A stretch of 64,000 nucleotides of DNA. It comes from Vibrio ostreae (GTDB taxonomy: Bacteria; Pseudomonadota; Gammaproteobacteria; Enterobacterales; Vibrionaceae). The DNA lies in contig NZ_CP076642.1 in the NCBI RefSeq assembly GCF_019226825.1, forward strand, positions 1,346,507 through 1,410,506, in the 5' to 3' direction. The notes under the pieces were generated by a model. The model was not told the origin of the DNA, made no database searches, and saw only the letters and a program-made list of their open reading frames with translations. Within the stretch, counting starts at the first letter, position 1. Each line of letters begins with the position of its first letter. The translations under genes were made by a program, and so were the position numbers. Positions 18,553 to 28,629 of the stretch are shown here, one piece after another.

Positions 18553-19026
18553 ATGGCAGTTCGTTTTATGTTGGCGCAGGATGTCCCCGCGGCCGCTCTG
18601 ATCCATCAGGTGGCTTTTCCGCGTCAGCAATATTCACAGCAATGGCTCCAGTGCAGTTTTAAAGCCGCGCCACGTACGTTTTGTCTGGTCGCAGAGAAAC
18701 GAGGGGAAGTGGTCGGTTATATCATCTGGGCGCAGAAAAGCGGCTTTCGTCCCCAGGTCGTGTTGGAACTGGAACAACTGGCCGTTGAACCCTCTCATCA
18801 GGGCCAGGGGATTGGTCGTCAGCTACTCACCGATTCCCTGCCTCTGGTCAAAGAGCAGTTACGTAATCAGGGTTCCACTCTGAAACATATCCTTATCACT
18901 ACCCGGGCCGATAACCGGGCTCAGAATCTATATCGCCAGGCGTTGGGAGCGGAAGTCGAAGCGACCCTGAGCGATCTCTATAGCGCCGACGAAGTGATTA
19001 TGATTGCCCGCCACATCGATGTGTAG
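18553..19026 (+). CDS. GNAT-family N-acetyltransferase
   Basis: A 157-residue protein of the GNAT fold. The acetyl-CoA loop is EPSHQGQGIGRQLL (about residues 82-95), and the last strand and helix carry TRADNRAQNLYRQALG. The acceptor is unknown. ATG 18553 follows AGAGGTGAT and is preferred over an in-frame start 48 bases upstream. The gene is monocistronic as far as can be seen. Confidence 0.85.
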   Translation: MAVRFMLAQDVPAAALIHQVAFPRQQYSQQWLQCSFKAAPRTFCLVAEKRGEVVGYIIWAQKSGFRPQVVLELEQLAVEPSHQGQGIGRQLLTDSLPLVKEQLRNQGSTLKHILITTRADNRAQNLYRQALGAEVEATLSDLYSADEVIMIARHIDV

Positions 19027-19096
19027 CGTTTACGTCAGTGTACCTAAAGCCTGGCTAAGACAGGGTTGACCAAGCCCGTGTCGCTGAACTGCGGCG

Positions 19097-19882
19097 TTAC
19101 GCTGCCGGTGAGCCAATCGGATGCTGAGCGGTAAGGACTTCGTAGCCAGTGGCGGTCACCAGTACCGTGTGCTCTGACTGGGCGGAGAGTTGATTATCTG
19201 AAGTCGCGACGCTCCAGCCATCTTGCCGGGTATAGACTTTGTCACCGCCGAGATTGAGGATGGGTTCGATGGTAAATACCATTCCTTCGCGCAGTGTCAG
19301 GCCGCGGTTGGGCAGGCCGTAATGTAAAACCTGCGGTGCTTCGTGCATTTCGCGGCCAATACCGTGCCCACAGTATTCGCGAACAACGCTGTAACCATGT
19401 GATTCAGCAAAACGCTGGATGGTGTAGCCAATGTCGCCCAGCATGGCACCGGGCCTGACTTGCCTGATCCCTGCCCACAACGCCTGATGACTCGCACTGA
19501 CCAATGCTCTGGCGGCCGCATCGGCGTTCGGCATGAGATAATTTTTGCTGCAATCAACAATGAAACCCTCATGTTCGAGTGTGACATCCAGATTGAGGAT
19601 GTCTGTCTCGCTCAGGATCTGTTCGGGGGCCGGCACGCCGTGGCAAGCAACCTCATTAACAGAGCTGTTAATCGCATAGGGATAACCATATTGCCCTTTG
19701 CTGGCAGGGCGTGCACCTAAAGTCCGGACAATAAAATCCTCAACTCTATGATTGATTTCCATGGTCGAACGGCCGGGAATGACGAACTCATCAAGCATGT
19801 CGAACACTTGTGCCAGCAGTTTGCCTGCTGTACGCATTTGGGCTATTTCCTGCGCGTTTTTGATGTGTACCGTTCTGTCCAT
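19097..19882 (-). CDS. map: Type I methionine aminopeptidase
   Basis: A 261-residue cytosolic dimetal peptidase that removes N-terminal Met from new proteins. The family ligands can be read: the catalytic His in EVACHGVP, two Asp in LNLDVTLEHEGFIVDCSKNY, His in CGHGIGREMHEAP, Glu in FTIEPIL and the last Glu in QSEHTVLVT. It lacks an N-terminal extension. It is not next to rpsB, so it is probably the second, accessory map copy that Vibrio carries on chromosome II. Confidence 0.88.
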   Translation of the reverse strand: MDRTVHIKNAQEIAQMRTAGKLLAQVFDMLDEFVIPGRSTMEINHRVEDFIVRTLGARPASKGQYGYPYAINSSVNEVACHGVPAPEQILSETDILNLDVTLEHEGFIVDCSKNYLMPNADAAARALVSASHQALWAGIRQVRPGAMLGDIGYTIQRFAESHGYSVVREYCGHGIGREMHEAPQVLHYGLPNRGLTLREGMVFTIEPILNLGGDKVYTRQDGWSVATSDNQLSAQSEHTVLVTATGYEVLTAQHPIGSPAA

Positions 19883-20170
19883 AGCGGTTTTTCCTTACGC
19901 CAGTTTTTGCATCAGATCCAGCGAGCACCTTGCTGTCTATTTTTCGGGGGAACAGCGTTTGTGCGGCAGATATCGGATGTACAAAAACGCTTCGTTTAGC
20001 GGTGCCAGCAGCTTAATGATTAATAGCTTGATTGTATGAGTTGTCGGAAAGGCGTCAAGATAAAGCGGATGTTATAACAGGCGATTGGGCTTAATTCGAA
20101 CTGACCAGCCTGATGTCGGGATGAAAAACACTCGTGCGGATCGCAATTTGTCATCCGAACGAGCCGGCGC

Positions 20171-20298
20171 TTATCTGAAAAAGCTGACTTGTTGTTTGAG
20201 GTGAGTGGCTAACTGGGGCAAGTCCTTAGTGCTTTGTGATGTCTGCGCTGCTCTGACTTAATTGCATCAGCGATACGGCGTTGTCGGTGAAAGAAAAG
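20171..20298 (-). pseudogene. C-terminal scrap of a methyl-accepting chemotaxis protein
   Basis: The minus strand reads FTDNAVSLMQLSQSSADIT, then after a one-base shift at about 20228 KDLPQLATHLKQQVSFFR and a stop at 20171. This is the typical end of a chemotaxis receptor (a last signalling helix, then a run ending in a short V-x-F-F-R tail). No HAMP or methylation region precedes it; the GNAT gene lies immediately upstream. I read it as the residue of a deleted receptor gene. Confidence 0.55.
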
Positions 20299-20302
20299 AT
20301 CA

Positions 20303-20746
20303 TTAATCATCGGTTGGCTGAAATTTCATATGAATAAATTGACAATCTTGACGATAAGTCTTGAATCCAAAACGTTGATACAGCTCAGTCGCACGGTTAC
20401 CCTGAATGCAGCACAGCAGACAGGCACGTTGTAACTGGGTGCAACGTTTCGTTACGAATGTCAGTATTTCACTGCCCAGGCCTTGGTTTTGATAGGCGGG
20501 GAGAATAAAAAAGCGCGAAAAATGAAAACGATCATCATGAAGATGAAGACGAAAAGTGCCGACAGCAATCCCGTCAGCACAAATCAGGGTCGGCAGGCCT
20601 GAACGCCATTCCTGGCGATGTAACTCCAGTTGCAATTCTTCATCCCAGCCAAATTGACGGGTGATGACATCCTGCTCGCACAGTTTCTTGAGTTCAAACG
20701 CGAACAGGTAATCTGCATCGGTCGCGGGGCGCAAGGAGAGCTTCAT
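20303..20746 (-). CDS. GNAT-family N-acetyltransferase
   Basis: A 147-residue acetyltransferase with LRPATDADYLFAFELKK at the start and the acetyl-CoA loop PAYQNQGLGSEIL at about residues 84-96, then NRATELYQRFGF. The substrate is unknown. It stands just downstream, on the same strand, of the 2-hydroxyacid dehydrogenase, about 80 bases away, and might share its transcript. Confidence 0.85.
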   Translation of the reverse strand: MKLSLRPATDADYLFAFELKKLCEQDVITRQFGWDEELQLELHRQEWRSGLPTLICADGIAVGTFRLHLHDDRFHFSRFFILPAYQNQGLGSEILTFVTKRCTQLQRACLLCCIQGNRATELYQRFGFKTYRQDCQFIHMKFQPTDD

Positions 20747-20823
20747 ACCGTTCCATATAGAAAATCAGATCCAAAACAAAGTCAGGACAAAGACGAAAGA
20801 TGGCTATCAGCACACATCTGCTA

Positions 20824-21984
20824 TCATGCGCTAACTATGAGCAATACCCAGTTAACGCAGGATAAAGTATCAATATGTTCACTGTATAGGATCACACCAA
20901 ATTCGCCACCCTGATGGCTGAGATAATCAAGATTGCCCGGGCTTTTTTCAGAGAAAGAACAGTGGCGGCTTGTGAGCAGATCCTGACGAGCGATCAGATC
21001 TCTGCTAAGGCCGCCAAGCGCTTTTTGGTTGGCGCACGCTTGCGAGTAGTCGCCGTTCATCGCAGCGATAAACCCGTCGACCGCACACTCCACCATTGCA
21101 AGGCGTGTTTCACTGGTCGCTGAACCGATATGCGGCAGCAGAAATACGTTGTCGAGTTTGGTGAGCTCAGAGTTGGCGGGTAGAGGTTCGACTTCAAACA
21201 CGTCCAGCCCGGCAGCCCGAATCATGTTGTTTTTCAGAGCCGTGATCATGGCTTGTTCATCGACAACCTTACCGCGTGCCGCGTTGACAAAGACAGCACT
21301 GGGTTTCATCCGGGCAAACTGCGCCTCGCCAATCAATTTGGTGGTTTGCTCACTGAGAGGCACCAGCACAACGATGAAGTCTGAGACTTGCAGTAACTCA
21401 TCCAGTTCCAGACGCTGAGCCGCGAAATCCTGTTCTGCTTCCGGGTTAGCCGAGCGATTGTGATAGCAAATCGACATACCAAAGCCATGATGGGCACGTT
21501 TTGCGACTGCGCAGCCAATACGGCCCATACCGATGATGCCCATGGTCTTGCCGTACAGATCAACCCCAAAATGTTGCTGTCCGATGTTTTGTGTCCAGCG
21601 TCCATCCAGAACCATATTAGACAGTTCAACTGCGCGGCGGGCGGCGCCCAATGCCAACAGAATCACTGTATCGGCGACCGTTTCGTTTAATACGCCAGGT
21701 GTATGAATCAGCGGGATACCGCGCTGAGTAAGGTAATCAAGATCAAAATGATCCGTACCGACGGAAATGGTTGCTGCGGCTTTGAGATTGGTGGCGGTAT
21801 CGAGCAACGGTGCCGGCATATTGACCCCCGAACCAATAATGCCTTCGGCATGGGTGAGAGCATGATGAAATTGTTCACGGTTCTGCGCATTCACGCCATC
21901 GAAGCAGGTTAGATTAAAGTGACGATGTAATTTATTGAGTTCCGGATCCGGAATGGATTTATACAGTACAACATTGGGTTTCAT
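20824..21984 (-). CDS. D-2-hydroxyacid dehydrogenase, GhrB-like
   Basis: A NAD(P)-dependent dehydrogenase of the glyoxylate/hydroxypyruvate reductase type. The nucleotide-binding motif is GMGRIGCAVAKR, the catalytic Arg, Glu and His lie in NAARGKVVDEQ, DVFEVEPLP and LPHIGSATSETR. ATG 21984 is the start, behind AGGAG. The open frame runs about 60 residues beyond the normal family end. One missing base in the CCAAAAA run near 21027 would give ANPKSAWRP and a stop at 21005 (326 residues, normal length), so the long tail is probably an artefact. By proximity it may reduce glyoxylate-like products of the sugar-diacid pathway, but this is only a guess. Confidence 0.85.
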   Translation of the reverse strand: MKPNVVLYKSIPDPELNKLHRHFNLTCFDGVNAQNREQFHHALTHAEGIIGSGVNMPAPLLDTATNLKAAATISVGTDHFDLDYLTQRGIPLIHTPGVLNETVADTVILLALGAARRAVELSNMVLDGRWTQNIGQQHFGVDLYGKTMGIIGMGRIGCAVAKRAHHGFGMSICYHNRSANPEAEQDFAAQRLELDELLQVSDFIVVLVPLSEQTTKLIGEAQFARMKPSAVFVNAARGKVVDEQAMITALKNNMIRAAGLDVFEVEPLPANSELTKLDNVFLLPHIGSATSETRLAMVECAVDGFIAAMNGDYSQACANQKALGGLSRDLIARQDLLTSRHCSFSEKSPGNLDYLSHQGGEFGVILYSEHIDTLSCVNWVLLIVSA

Positions 21985-22039
21985 TACCAATCTCCTGATT
22001 TTAGCAAGGTAGGACGGCATTAAATCCGGGCCAGTAAAA

Positions 22040-22510
22040 CCGTATACGCAAAATGATTAACCACATCACTATATATTTCCGGTCTATTACAGCCAACAGA
22101 TATTAAAGCCAACTGATTATCGTTATATGATTTATTATGCCACTGTATGATCATTTTAAATTATTTCAAATGATTTTGTTGAATAAATTAAATTAGTAAA
22201 TAGTTCGCTGTTTAAGTGAATTTTATTTATAAATGATGATGAGTTAGTTCTGTGTGATCGTGACGTGATTTTATTTGTGACTGCGATCTCTTTATATAAC
22301 TAAATTTTAATTATTAAAAATTAGTGACATTGAATCACTCTTAGACCAAAGTTCTATTTTTGTGGGTCGCTTGTGATGTGTATCTCTGCCTTTGTGAATT
22401 ATTACAAAACCGGGCTGAATAAAAAGTAAATTTTTTGATAATAGTTCTGATGTTATGCAGGGTCTGATGTTTTAATTTTTATGAGTTGAATAAAAATAAG
22501 AAGTCAGATT
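22040..22510. other. AT-rich regulatory region upstream of garD
   Basis: About 470 bases without a gene. It is AT-rich with several TGTGA half-sites (for example near 22395, TGTGAATTATTACAAA) that could be weak CRP sites. It separates the divergent dehydrogenase and garD promoters and is where the CdaR regulator probably binds. No clear CdaR operator could be picked out. Confidence 0.35.
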
Positions 22511-24061
22511 ATGAAAAATGTGCTGCCTCGCTATATCAAAGTTCATCCGGAAGACAATGTCGCTATTGTGGTCAACGATGGTGGGTTGCCGCAGGGAACC
22601 TTATTTAATAACGATTTTGCCTTACAGGAAGACATTCCCGAGGGCCATAAAGTGGCCCTGGCGCCATTCGCTCCCGGCGAGCCCATCGTGCGCTATGGTG
22701 AAGTGATTGGCTTTGCTAACGCTTCAATCCCCAAGGGTGGATGGATCAACGAATTTTTAGTCGACATTCCGGAAGCCCCGCCGCTGGATGACATTCCTCT
22801 CGCCACAAAAGTCCCCGAACCATTGCCTCCTTTGTCAGATTACACCTTCAAAGGCTATCGCAATCCGGACGGCAGTGTCGGCACGAAAAATCTGCTCGGT
22901 ATTACCACCAGCGTTCACTGTGTTGCCGGTGTGGTTGATTACGTGGTGAACCTGATTAAACAGGATCTGCTGCCTAAGTATCCGAATGTGGATGGCGTAG
23001 TAGCACTCAATCATTTGTACGGTTGTGGTGTGGCGATCAATGCTCCTGCATCTGTGGTGCCGATCCGCACCATACATAATCTGGCTCTGAACCCTAATTT
23101 TGGCGGCGAGGTCATGGTGGTTGGCCTCGGTTGTGAAAAGTTACAGCCGGAAAGGCTGCTGCAGGGAACGGATGATGTCGAGACGATTAACGTCGCACCC
23201 GAAAGTATTATCTCCTTGCAAAGTGAAAACCATATTGGTTTTCAATCCATGGTGCGCAGCATTCTGGCAACCGCTGAAATGCATCTGAAAAAACTCAATC
23301 AGCGCCAGCGTGAAGAGTGTCCGGTATCTGCGCTGGTGGTGGGCATGCAGTGTGGCGGCAGTGATGCGTTTTCAGGTGTCACGGCGAACCCTGCCGTGGG
23401 TTATGCGTCCGATCTGCTGGTCCGCTGTGGCGCCACCGTGATGTTTTCGGAAGTCACTGAAGTGCGTGATGCGGTTTATCTGCTGGGGCCCCGTTGTATT
23501 GATGAGCAGGTTGGCCGGCGCCTGATGGAAGAGATGGCCTGGTACGATCATTATCTTAGCCTCGGAAAAACCGATCGCAGAGAAAACCCTTCTCCGGGTA
23601 ACAAAAAAGGCGGACTGGCCAACGTGGTTGAGAAAGCGCTTGGGTCCATTGCCAAGTCAGGCAGCAGCGCGATTGTTGAAGTTCTTTCTCCGGGGCAGCG
23701 TCCGACCCGAAAAGGTTTAATTTTTGCGGCCACGCCTGCCAGCGATTTTGTCTGCGGCACTCAGCAAGTCTCATCGGGGATCACGGTACAGGTGTTTACC
23801 ACCGGCCGTGGGACACCTTACGGACTGGAAGCAGTGCCTGTCATCAAGGTGGCGACACGTTCCTCGTTGGCGCGCCGCTGGCATGATCTGATGGATATCA
23901 ATGCTGGTACGGTGGCGACCGGAGAAAGCTCACTCGAAGAGATGGGCTGGGAAATTTTTAACCACATTCTGGCCGTGGCGAGCGGTGATAAGCAAACGTA
24001 TTCCGACCAGTGGGGCTTGCATAACGCACTGGCTGTGTTTAATCCGGCTCCGGTAACCTGA
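22511..24061 (+). CDS. garD: Galactarate dehydratase
   Basis: The 516-residue protein is colinear with E. coli GarD (523 residues). It converts galactarate to 5-keto-4-deoxy-D-glucarate in the cytosol. An N-terminal SAF-like lyase domain (about residues 1-95) precedes the altronate-dehydratase core with [24 protein letters not shown] and [12 protein letters not shown], whose cysteines bind the metal, and [18 protein letters not shown]. The frame is intact. It is the first gene of the sugar-diacid region and is followed 65 bases later by the transporter binding protein. Confidence 0.93.
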   Translation: MKNVLPRYIKVHPEDNVAIVVNDGGLPQGTLFNNDFALQEDIPEGHKVALAPFAPGEPIVRYGEVIGFANASIPKGGWINEFLVDIPEAPPLDDIPLATKVPEPLPPLSDYTFKGYRNPDGSVGTKNLLGITTSVHCVAGVVDYVVNLIKQDLLPKYPNVDGVVALNHLYGCGVAINAPASVVPIRTIHNLALNPNFGGEVMVVGLGCEKLQPERLLQGTDDVETINVAPESIISLQSENHIGFQSMVRSILATAEMHLKKLNQRQREECPVSALVVGMQCGGSDAFSGVTANPAVGYASDLLVRCGATVMFSEVTEVRDAVYLLGPRCIDEQVGRRLMEEMAWYDHYLSLGKTDRRENPSPGNKKGGLANVVEKALGSIAKSGSSAIVEVLSPGQRPTRKGLIFAATPASDFVCGTQQVSSGITVQVFTTGRGTPYGLEAVPVIKVATRSSLARRWHDLMDINAGTVATGESSLEEMGWEIFNHILAVASGDKQTYSDQWGLHNALAVFNPAPVT

Positions 24062-24126
24062 TAACCGAGATAACCGATAGAAGAGATATAACAAAGACAA
24101 CAATTAACGTGAAACGAGAGGAATTT

Positions 24127-25165
24127 ATGAAAAAACTGATTAAACATGCGATTGCCTTCTCTTTAATGGCATTGCCTATGGTCGCGATGAGTGCTGATAA
24201 GCCGAACTTTGGCAATATCCGTGTGGTGATCGGCTCGAAATCGACCGGAGGCGATACCTATCAGGCCGCAGCCATTATTTCTGAAGCGCTGGCAAAAAAA
24301 CTTGATACCAACATCAAAGTAGATGCGGTGGGCTCAAGTGCCGCATTCAGCACGCTGAAACGTGTTGGCAACGGCAGCACCATTATGATTTTCCACGATC
24401 AGTCATACCTGGGTAATCTGTACGGCACTCGCGGTTACTACGATATTTTCAACCAATATATTATTGGCCCCACTTTCGCGATTAACCCGGCTAACGCTTA
24501 TCTTGTGCCGAAAAAAATCACCCTACAATACGCTGGATGACATCATCAATGCTGTTGGTGAAGGCAAAGAAATCCGCGTAGCGATTCAGCCGGGTGGTGT
24601 TTCTGAAATTGGCTACAGCGCGGTAAAAAATGCCATTAAGATGAAGTATCCGGGGCAGGAAAGTCATTTTATTGCGGTGAATACCGGTTCTCAGGCTGAT
24701 AAGAACCAACAGCTGTTTGATGGTTTGGCTGATATGATCCAGGGCAGTTTACCGGCGAATGAACAATTTACCCGCTTGCCTGAATCGGATCAGAAGGCGA
24801 TGAAATTTGTCTGGTTAACCTCAACCAAAGATACCATTGCGGACGTCAACAAAAACGGCTTTGGTAGTCTGAGTCAGGAACAGATCTTCTCTTATGCTGA
24901 GCCCAATGTAGTGGTGCCGATGGATGCGCAAAGTAACTTCACGTTCGATAAAGAGTTTTTCTTCCTCTACAACAAGAAAATGCCGAAAGACCAGATCGCC
25001 TATATCGATAAAGCGTTAAAAGAGATTTATGCCGAGGGCGAAATTCAAAAAACGTTTGAGAAGGCTTTCTTTGTGCCTAACTATCGCGATTCAGCGGATG
25101 CCCTCAAGCATCTACAGGCGAAAAACGATAAATACAAACAAGTGCTTGCCAATATCACCGAGTGA
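24127..25165 (+). CDS. TctC-type periplasmic binding protein of a tripartite tricarboxylate transporter, frame-broken
   Basis: A signal peptide (MKKLIKHAIAFSLMALPMVA) precedes a Bug/TctC fold with the typical start IRVVIGSKSTGGDTYQ and core GDLDD-like strands. The frame is broken at the run of seven A near 24510-24516: removing one A joins YLVPKK to SPYNTLDD and gives about 345 residues. ATG 24127 follows GAGAGG by 5 bases. Placed between garD and the later tctBA, it probably captures glucarate or galactarate. Its separation from tctBA by 3 kb is unusual. Confidence 0.85.
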
Positions 25166-25196
25166 CGAGAGTTCGCTTTTTATGGTGGTGATAGCC

Positions 25197-25227
25197 ATGA
25201 TTAAGCCCACTCTGTGGGCTTAATCAT
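25197..25227 (+). terminator. Strong hairpin after the tctC-like gene
   Basis: A 14-bp perfect inverted repeat (ATGATTAAGCCCAC / GTGGGCTTAATCAT) with a three-base loop starts 30 bases after the stop. No U-tract follows, so it may protect or attenuate the message and not fully terminate it. Confidence 0.55.
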
Positions 25228-25334
25228 CAGGGGCGATGCTACTGTTCATCGTTTTTGCAGCAAAGATTGAGTGATCCGCAAAGACAGGTCTCAATCATAA
25301 CTGCGTTTCTATCCCTTTGATTTGAGGAGATGTC

Positions 25335-25745
25335 ATGAAATACCTGTATATTCTTCGTGGGCCTTTTGGCACCGGTAAAACAGAATTTATCCGGACCTTA
25401 TTGGCCAATGACAATATCGTCTCGTGCTGGGATTACTATCGGCAGTATGGTCAGAACCGATGGAATGAAAAATTAAAACCTTATGCGGATGAGTATTGCC
25501 GCAACGGAGTCAAAAATCTGATGGAGCAGGGGGCTAACAAGATAGCGGTCACCAATTCCTTCTCCAAATGTGAAGATATGGAATATTTTTACCAGTTGGC
25601 AGAACAGCATCAATACACCGTTTTCAGTATGGTGATGACTAACCAATGCTGTGATGAATATAAGAAGAATGTTCCGGATCACGTCATTCAGGATCAAGCC
25701 GAGAGATTGACAGCAGACATGAAGTTTTACAGCATCATCTCTTAA
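25335..25745 (+). CDS. Small P-loop NTP-binding protein, unknown function
   Basis: A 136-residue protein with a Walker A motif at its very N-terminus (LRGPFGTGKTEFI). Downstream are IAVTNSFSKCEDMEYFYQLAEQ and TVFSMVMTNQC, a layout like polynucleotide/nucleoside-kinase-type P-loop proteins, with a lid-like helix at DHVIQDQAERL. No Walker B Asp is obvious. GAGGAGATGTC precedes the ATG, so it is well expressed. It sits in the diacid region without clear functional link; ATP-binding metabolic kinase and RNA-repair-like roles are both possible. Confidence 0.65.
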   Translation: MKYLYILRGPFGTGKTEFIRTLLANDNIVSCWDYYRQYGQNRWNEKLKPYADEYCRNGVKNLMEQGANKIAVTNSFSKCEDMEYFYQLAEQHQYTVFSMVMTNQCCDEYKKNVPDHVIQDQAERLTADMKFYSIIS

Positions 25746-26069
25746 CATACTTTCCCGCTCAGTGCTCCCGCTCGCCGGGAGCATTATCTGGCTTCTGCCT
25801 TGTCCGAGTGGCCTCTTACTCACCATATGTGCGGCTGATCTGCTCCTTAGGCTGCTATCAACTAACTGCTATCTGCGGTTTGCTTATGCTCTTTATGCCT
25901 AAAAAATCATCTTTTATAAAAAAACATTACAAGAATTTAAATAAATTGATATTGAACAAGTTTTATAGAGAGAGGATGATAAAAAACGAGATAACACGCA
26001 CGGTTTTTTTGAATGCACTCCTTTGCTTTGCAGATTTTTCGCATCAATCACCGACGTGGAGATTTTCGT

Positions 26070-27797
26070 ATGAGTAATCCAACTATCGCCTATTTTATCG
26101 CAGATACGTTGCGCCAGGCTGGCGTGGAACGCATTTGGGGAGTCACTGGCGACTCGTTGAACGGGCTGAGTGACAGCCTGAGAAAAATTGGTCAGATCGA
26201 ATGGCTGGGAACCCGCCATGAGGAAGTGGCGGCGTTCGCCGCCGGCGCTGAAGCCCATCTTTCCGGGCAGTTGGCTGTGTGTGCCGGTTCTTGCGGGCCC
26301 GGCAATATGCACTTGATTAACGGCCTGTTTGATTGTCACCGTAATCGGGTTCCCGTGTTAGCGATTGCGGCACATATCCCTTCTGCAGAAATAGGAACCA
26401 ACTATTTTCAGGAGACTCACCCCCAGGAATTATTCAAAGAATGTAGTGTTTTCTGTGAGTTAGTTTCCAACCCAGAGCAAATGCCTTACTTGCTTGAAAC
26501 CGCGATGCGTCAGGCTATCCTGCACAATGATGTGGCCGTGCTGGTACTACCAGGCGATATAGCGCTGAAACCGATGCCGGAAGGGGTGTTACCGAAGTGG
26601 AGTTTGCCTAAACCGGCTTTGTATACGCCGCATACATCGGATATTGAACAGTTAGCGCAGTATCTCAACAGCAGCGACAAAGTGACGCTGATGGTTGGTG
26701 CCGGAGTGAAAGGTGCGCATCAAGAGGTGGTGGCTCTGGCAGAAAAACTGCAGGCACCGATTGTGCACGCTCTGCGCGGGAAAGAATACATCGAATATGA
26801 CAATCCGTACGACGTAGGGATGACCGGTTTGATTGGCTTTGCCTCCGGTTACCACGCGATGCGTGAAGCGGATACTTTACTGCTTATTGGTACCAGCTTC
26901 CCGTACCGGGCATTTTATCCGGAGAATGCCAAAATTGTACAAATCGACAATAACCCCGCCTCTCTTGGTCGTCATACTCAGATAGAATTTGGTGTGCTGG
27001 GGGATACGAAAGCGACATTGGACAAGCTGCTGTCTTTTATCAGTAGTGGCCGTTCATCCAAACATCTGAGCGACTGTATTGCGAACTATAAGCAGGCGCG
27101 TAAAGGTCTGGATGATCTGGCCAGTGGTAAAACCGGACGTGGTCTGATTCACCCGCAATATCTGGCGCGCTTAATTAGTGAGCAAGCGGCAGAGGATGCG
27201 GTATTTACCTGTGATGTCGGTACCCCGACTGTGTGGGCGGCCCGTTATCTGGAAATGAATGGTCAGCGCCGCCTGATCGGTTCGTTTAACCATGGCTCAA
27301 TGGCCAATGCGATGTCACAGGCGATGGGCGCGCAGGCGCTGGATCGCACTCGTCAGGTTGTTGCCCTGTGTGGTGACGGTGGCTTCTCTATGCTGATGGG
27401 GGATCTGTTGTCTCTCAATCAGCTGGATTTACCGGTTAAAATCATCGTATTCAATAACCGTTCTCTGGGGTTTGTTGCGATGGAGATGAAAGCCGGAGGC
27501 TATTTATCAGATGATACCGATCTGCAGAACCCGAGCTTTGCCGAGATCGCCCAGGCATGTGGTATCAAAGGTATTCATGTCACTGATCCCGAGGCGCTGC
27601 CGGGGGCACTGAGCGAAACGCTGCATTATCCGGGGGCGGTGGTTCTGGAAGTGGATACCGCAAAACAAGAACTGGCGATGCCACCCCAGATCAATATAGA
27701 GCACGCGAAAGGGTTTAGTCTTTACATGCTCAAAGCGATCATTAACGGTCGTGGCGATGAGATTGTTGAACTGAGTAAAACCAACTGGCTGCGTTAG
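26070..27797 (+). CDS. poxB: Pyruvate dehydrogenase (ubiquinone), thiamine-diphosphate dependent
   Basis: A 575-residue homologue of E. coli PoxB, which oxidises pyruvate to acetate and CO2 and passes electrons to ubiquinone at the inner face of the membrane. The N-terminal ThDP domain has [14 protein letters not shown] and the [13 protein letters not shown] glutamate; the central FAD domain and the C-terminal GDGGFSML...FNN motif bind cofactors. The C-terminal membrane-binding peptide ([17 protein letters not shown]) is conserved. ATG 26070 is preferred over the in-frame start 57 bases upstream, giving the family length. It lies inside the diacid cluster, which makes pyruvate. Confidence 0.93.
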   Translation: MSNPTIAYFIADTLRQAGVERIWGVTGDSLNGLSDSLRKIGQIEWLGTRHEEVAAFAAGAEAHLSGQLAVCAGSCGPGNMHLINGLFDCHRNRVPVLAIAAHIPSAEIGTNYFQETHPQELFKECSVFCELVSNPEQMPYLLETAMRQAILHNDVAVLVLPGDIALKPMPEGVLPKWSLPKPALYTPHTSDIEQLAQYLNSSDKVTLMVGAGVKGAHQEVVALAEKLQAPIVHALRGKEYIEYDNPYDVGMTGLIGFASGYHAMREADTLLLIGTSFPYRAFYPENAKIVQIDNNPASLGRHTQIEFGVLGDTKATLDKLLSFISSGRSSKHLSDCIANYKQARKGLDDLASGKTGRGLIHPQYLARLISEQAAEDAVFTCDVGTPTVWAARYLEMNGQRRLIGSFNHGSMANAMSQAMGAQALDRTRQVVALCGDGGFSMLMGDLLSLNQLDLPVKIIVFNNRSLGFVAMEMKAGGYLSDDTDLQNPSFAEIAQACGIKGIHVTDPEALPGALSETLHYPGAVVLEVDTAKQELAMPPQINIEHAKGFSLYMLKAIINGRGDEIVELSKTNWLR

Positions 27798-27850
27798 CAA
27801 CCAACACGCCCATCAGTGGATAAGTAATTTCACTATTCACTACTTAGTAA

Positions 27851-27886
27851 AAATGGCCTGACGGTAATTCCGTCAGGCCATTTTTT
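27851..27886 (+). terminator. Terminator of poxB
   Basis: A 14-bp stem (AAATGGCCTGACGG / CCGTCAGGCCATTT) with a five-base loop, followed by TTTTT. Confidence 0.92.
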
Positions 27887-28182
27887 AGAAAACAGATCTG
27901 GCTACGGTAAGGATTGTGATGGCTATCAGATTTCTACTTGCATCTGCATTTTGTAAAGAAGCACAAAAGCGACCCTGGCATGAATTTATTATAGGTATTT
28001 ATTTTATTTAATAAAAACAATAGCTTAATTGTTTTGTGTCCGTGTCACACCCTGTTGTTGGATCCTACAAAATAGCCCGTTAACTTAATGCTATTTTTGG
28101 AGTTTTTAATAAAGCCCTCGCTTGGTCGATAGTCATATACTAATTCAAACAAAATCAAAACTACCCTACACAAGGAAACGAT

Positions 28183-28596
28183 ATGCTCGATGTAAATATT
28201 GACTTTGCACAATCGCATTGGTTTTTTCCAAAAATAATCATCACCTGTTTAATCTGTCTGCTTATGATTATTTTGGTCAAAGAGAGAAAAATAATAGCAG
28301 CCAGTGTGAAGTCATTTTCCTGGCAAAAGATCATCAATAATAACAACTATAAAGCTTACTTTTTTCTGGCCCTTATTAGTGGTTACATATTAATTATGCA
28401 ACAGCTGGGAGAAATTTTCCCTAATACTGGCTATGCGTTTTTGATTGCGACCGTTCCTTTTCTCTTCATCATTCCATTTCTAATGGAAAAAGAAATAACG
28501 CAGAGAAAAGTTATCTATATAACAATAAATTCAATTTTATCACCAGTGATTGCCTGGGTCGTTTTAGGGCAGATGTTTGGTATTACCTTGCCTTAA
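28183..28596 (+). CDS. TctB-like small membrane subunit of the tripartite tricarboxylate transporter
   Basis: A 137-residue protein with four hydrophobic helices, as in TctB: residues about 14-30, 57-75, 82-100 and 108-130. Family sequence identity is always low, and the assignment rests on size, topology and its position directly before the tctA-like gene. AAGGAAAC stands before the ATG. It works with TctA and the binding protein encoded at 24127 to take up a dicarboxylate or sugar diacid with an ion. Confidence 0.75.
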   Translation: MLDVNIDFAQSHWFFPKIIITCLICLLMIILVKERKIIAASVKSFSWQKIINNNNYKAYFFLALISGYILIMQQLGEIFPNTGYAFLIATVPFLFIIPFLMEKEITQRKVIYITINSILSPVIAWVVLGQMFGITLP

Positions 28597-28629
28597 ATTT
28601 ATTACGTGAAACTGAATGTGGAATATCTT

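Noticed and set aside
22380..22415. TGTGA half-sites that could be CRP boxes before garD
   Set aside because: The right half-sites are poor, and such half-sites are common in AT-rich DNA.
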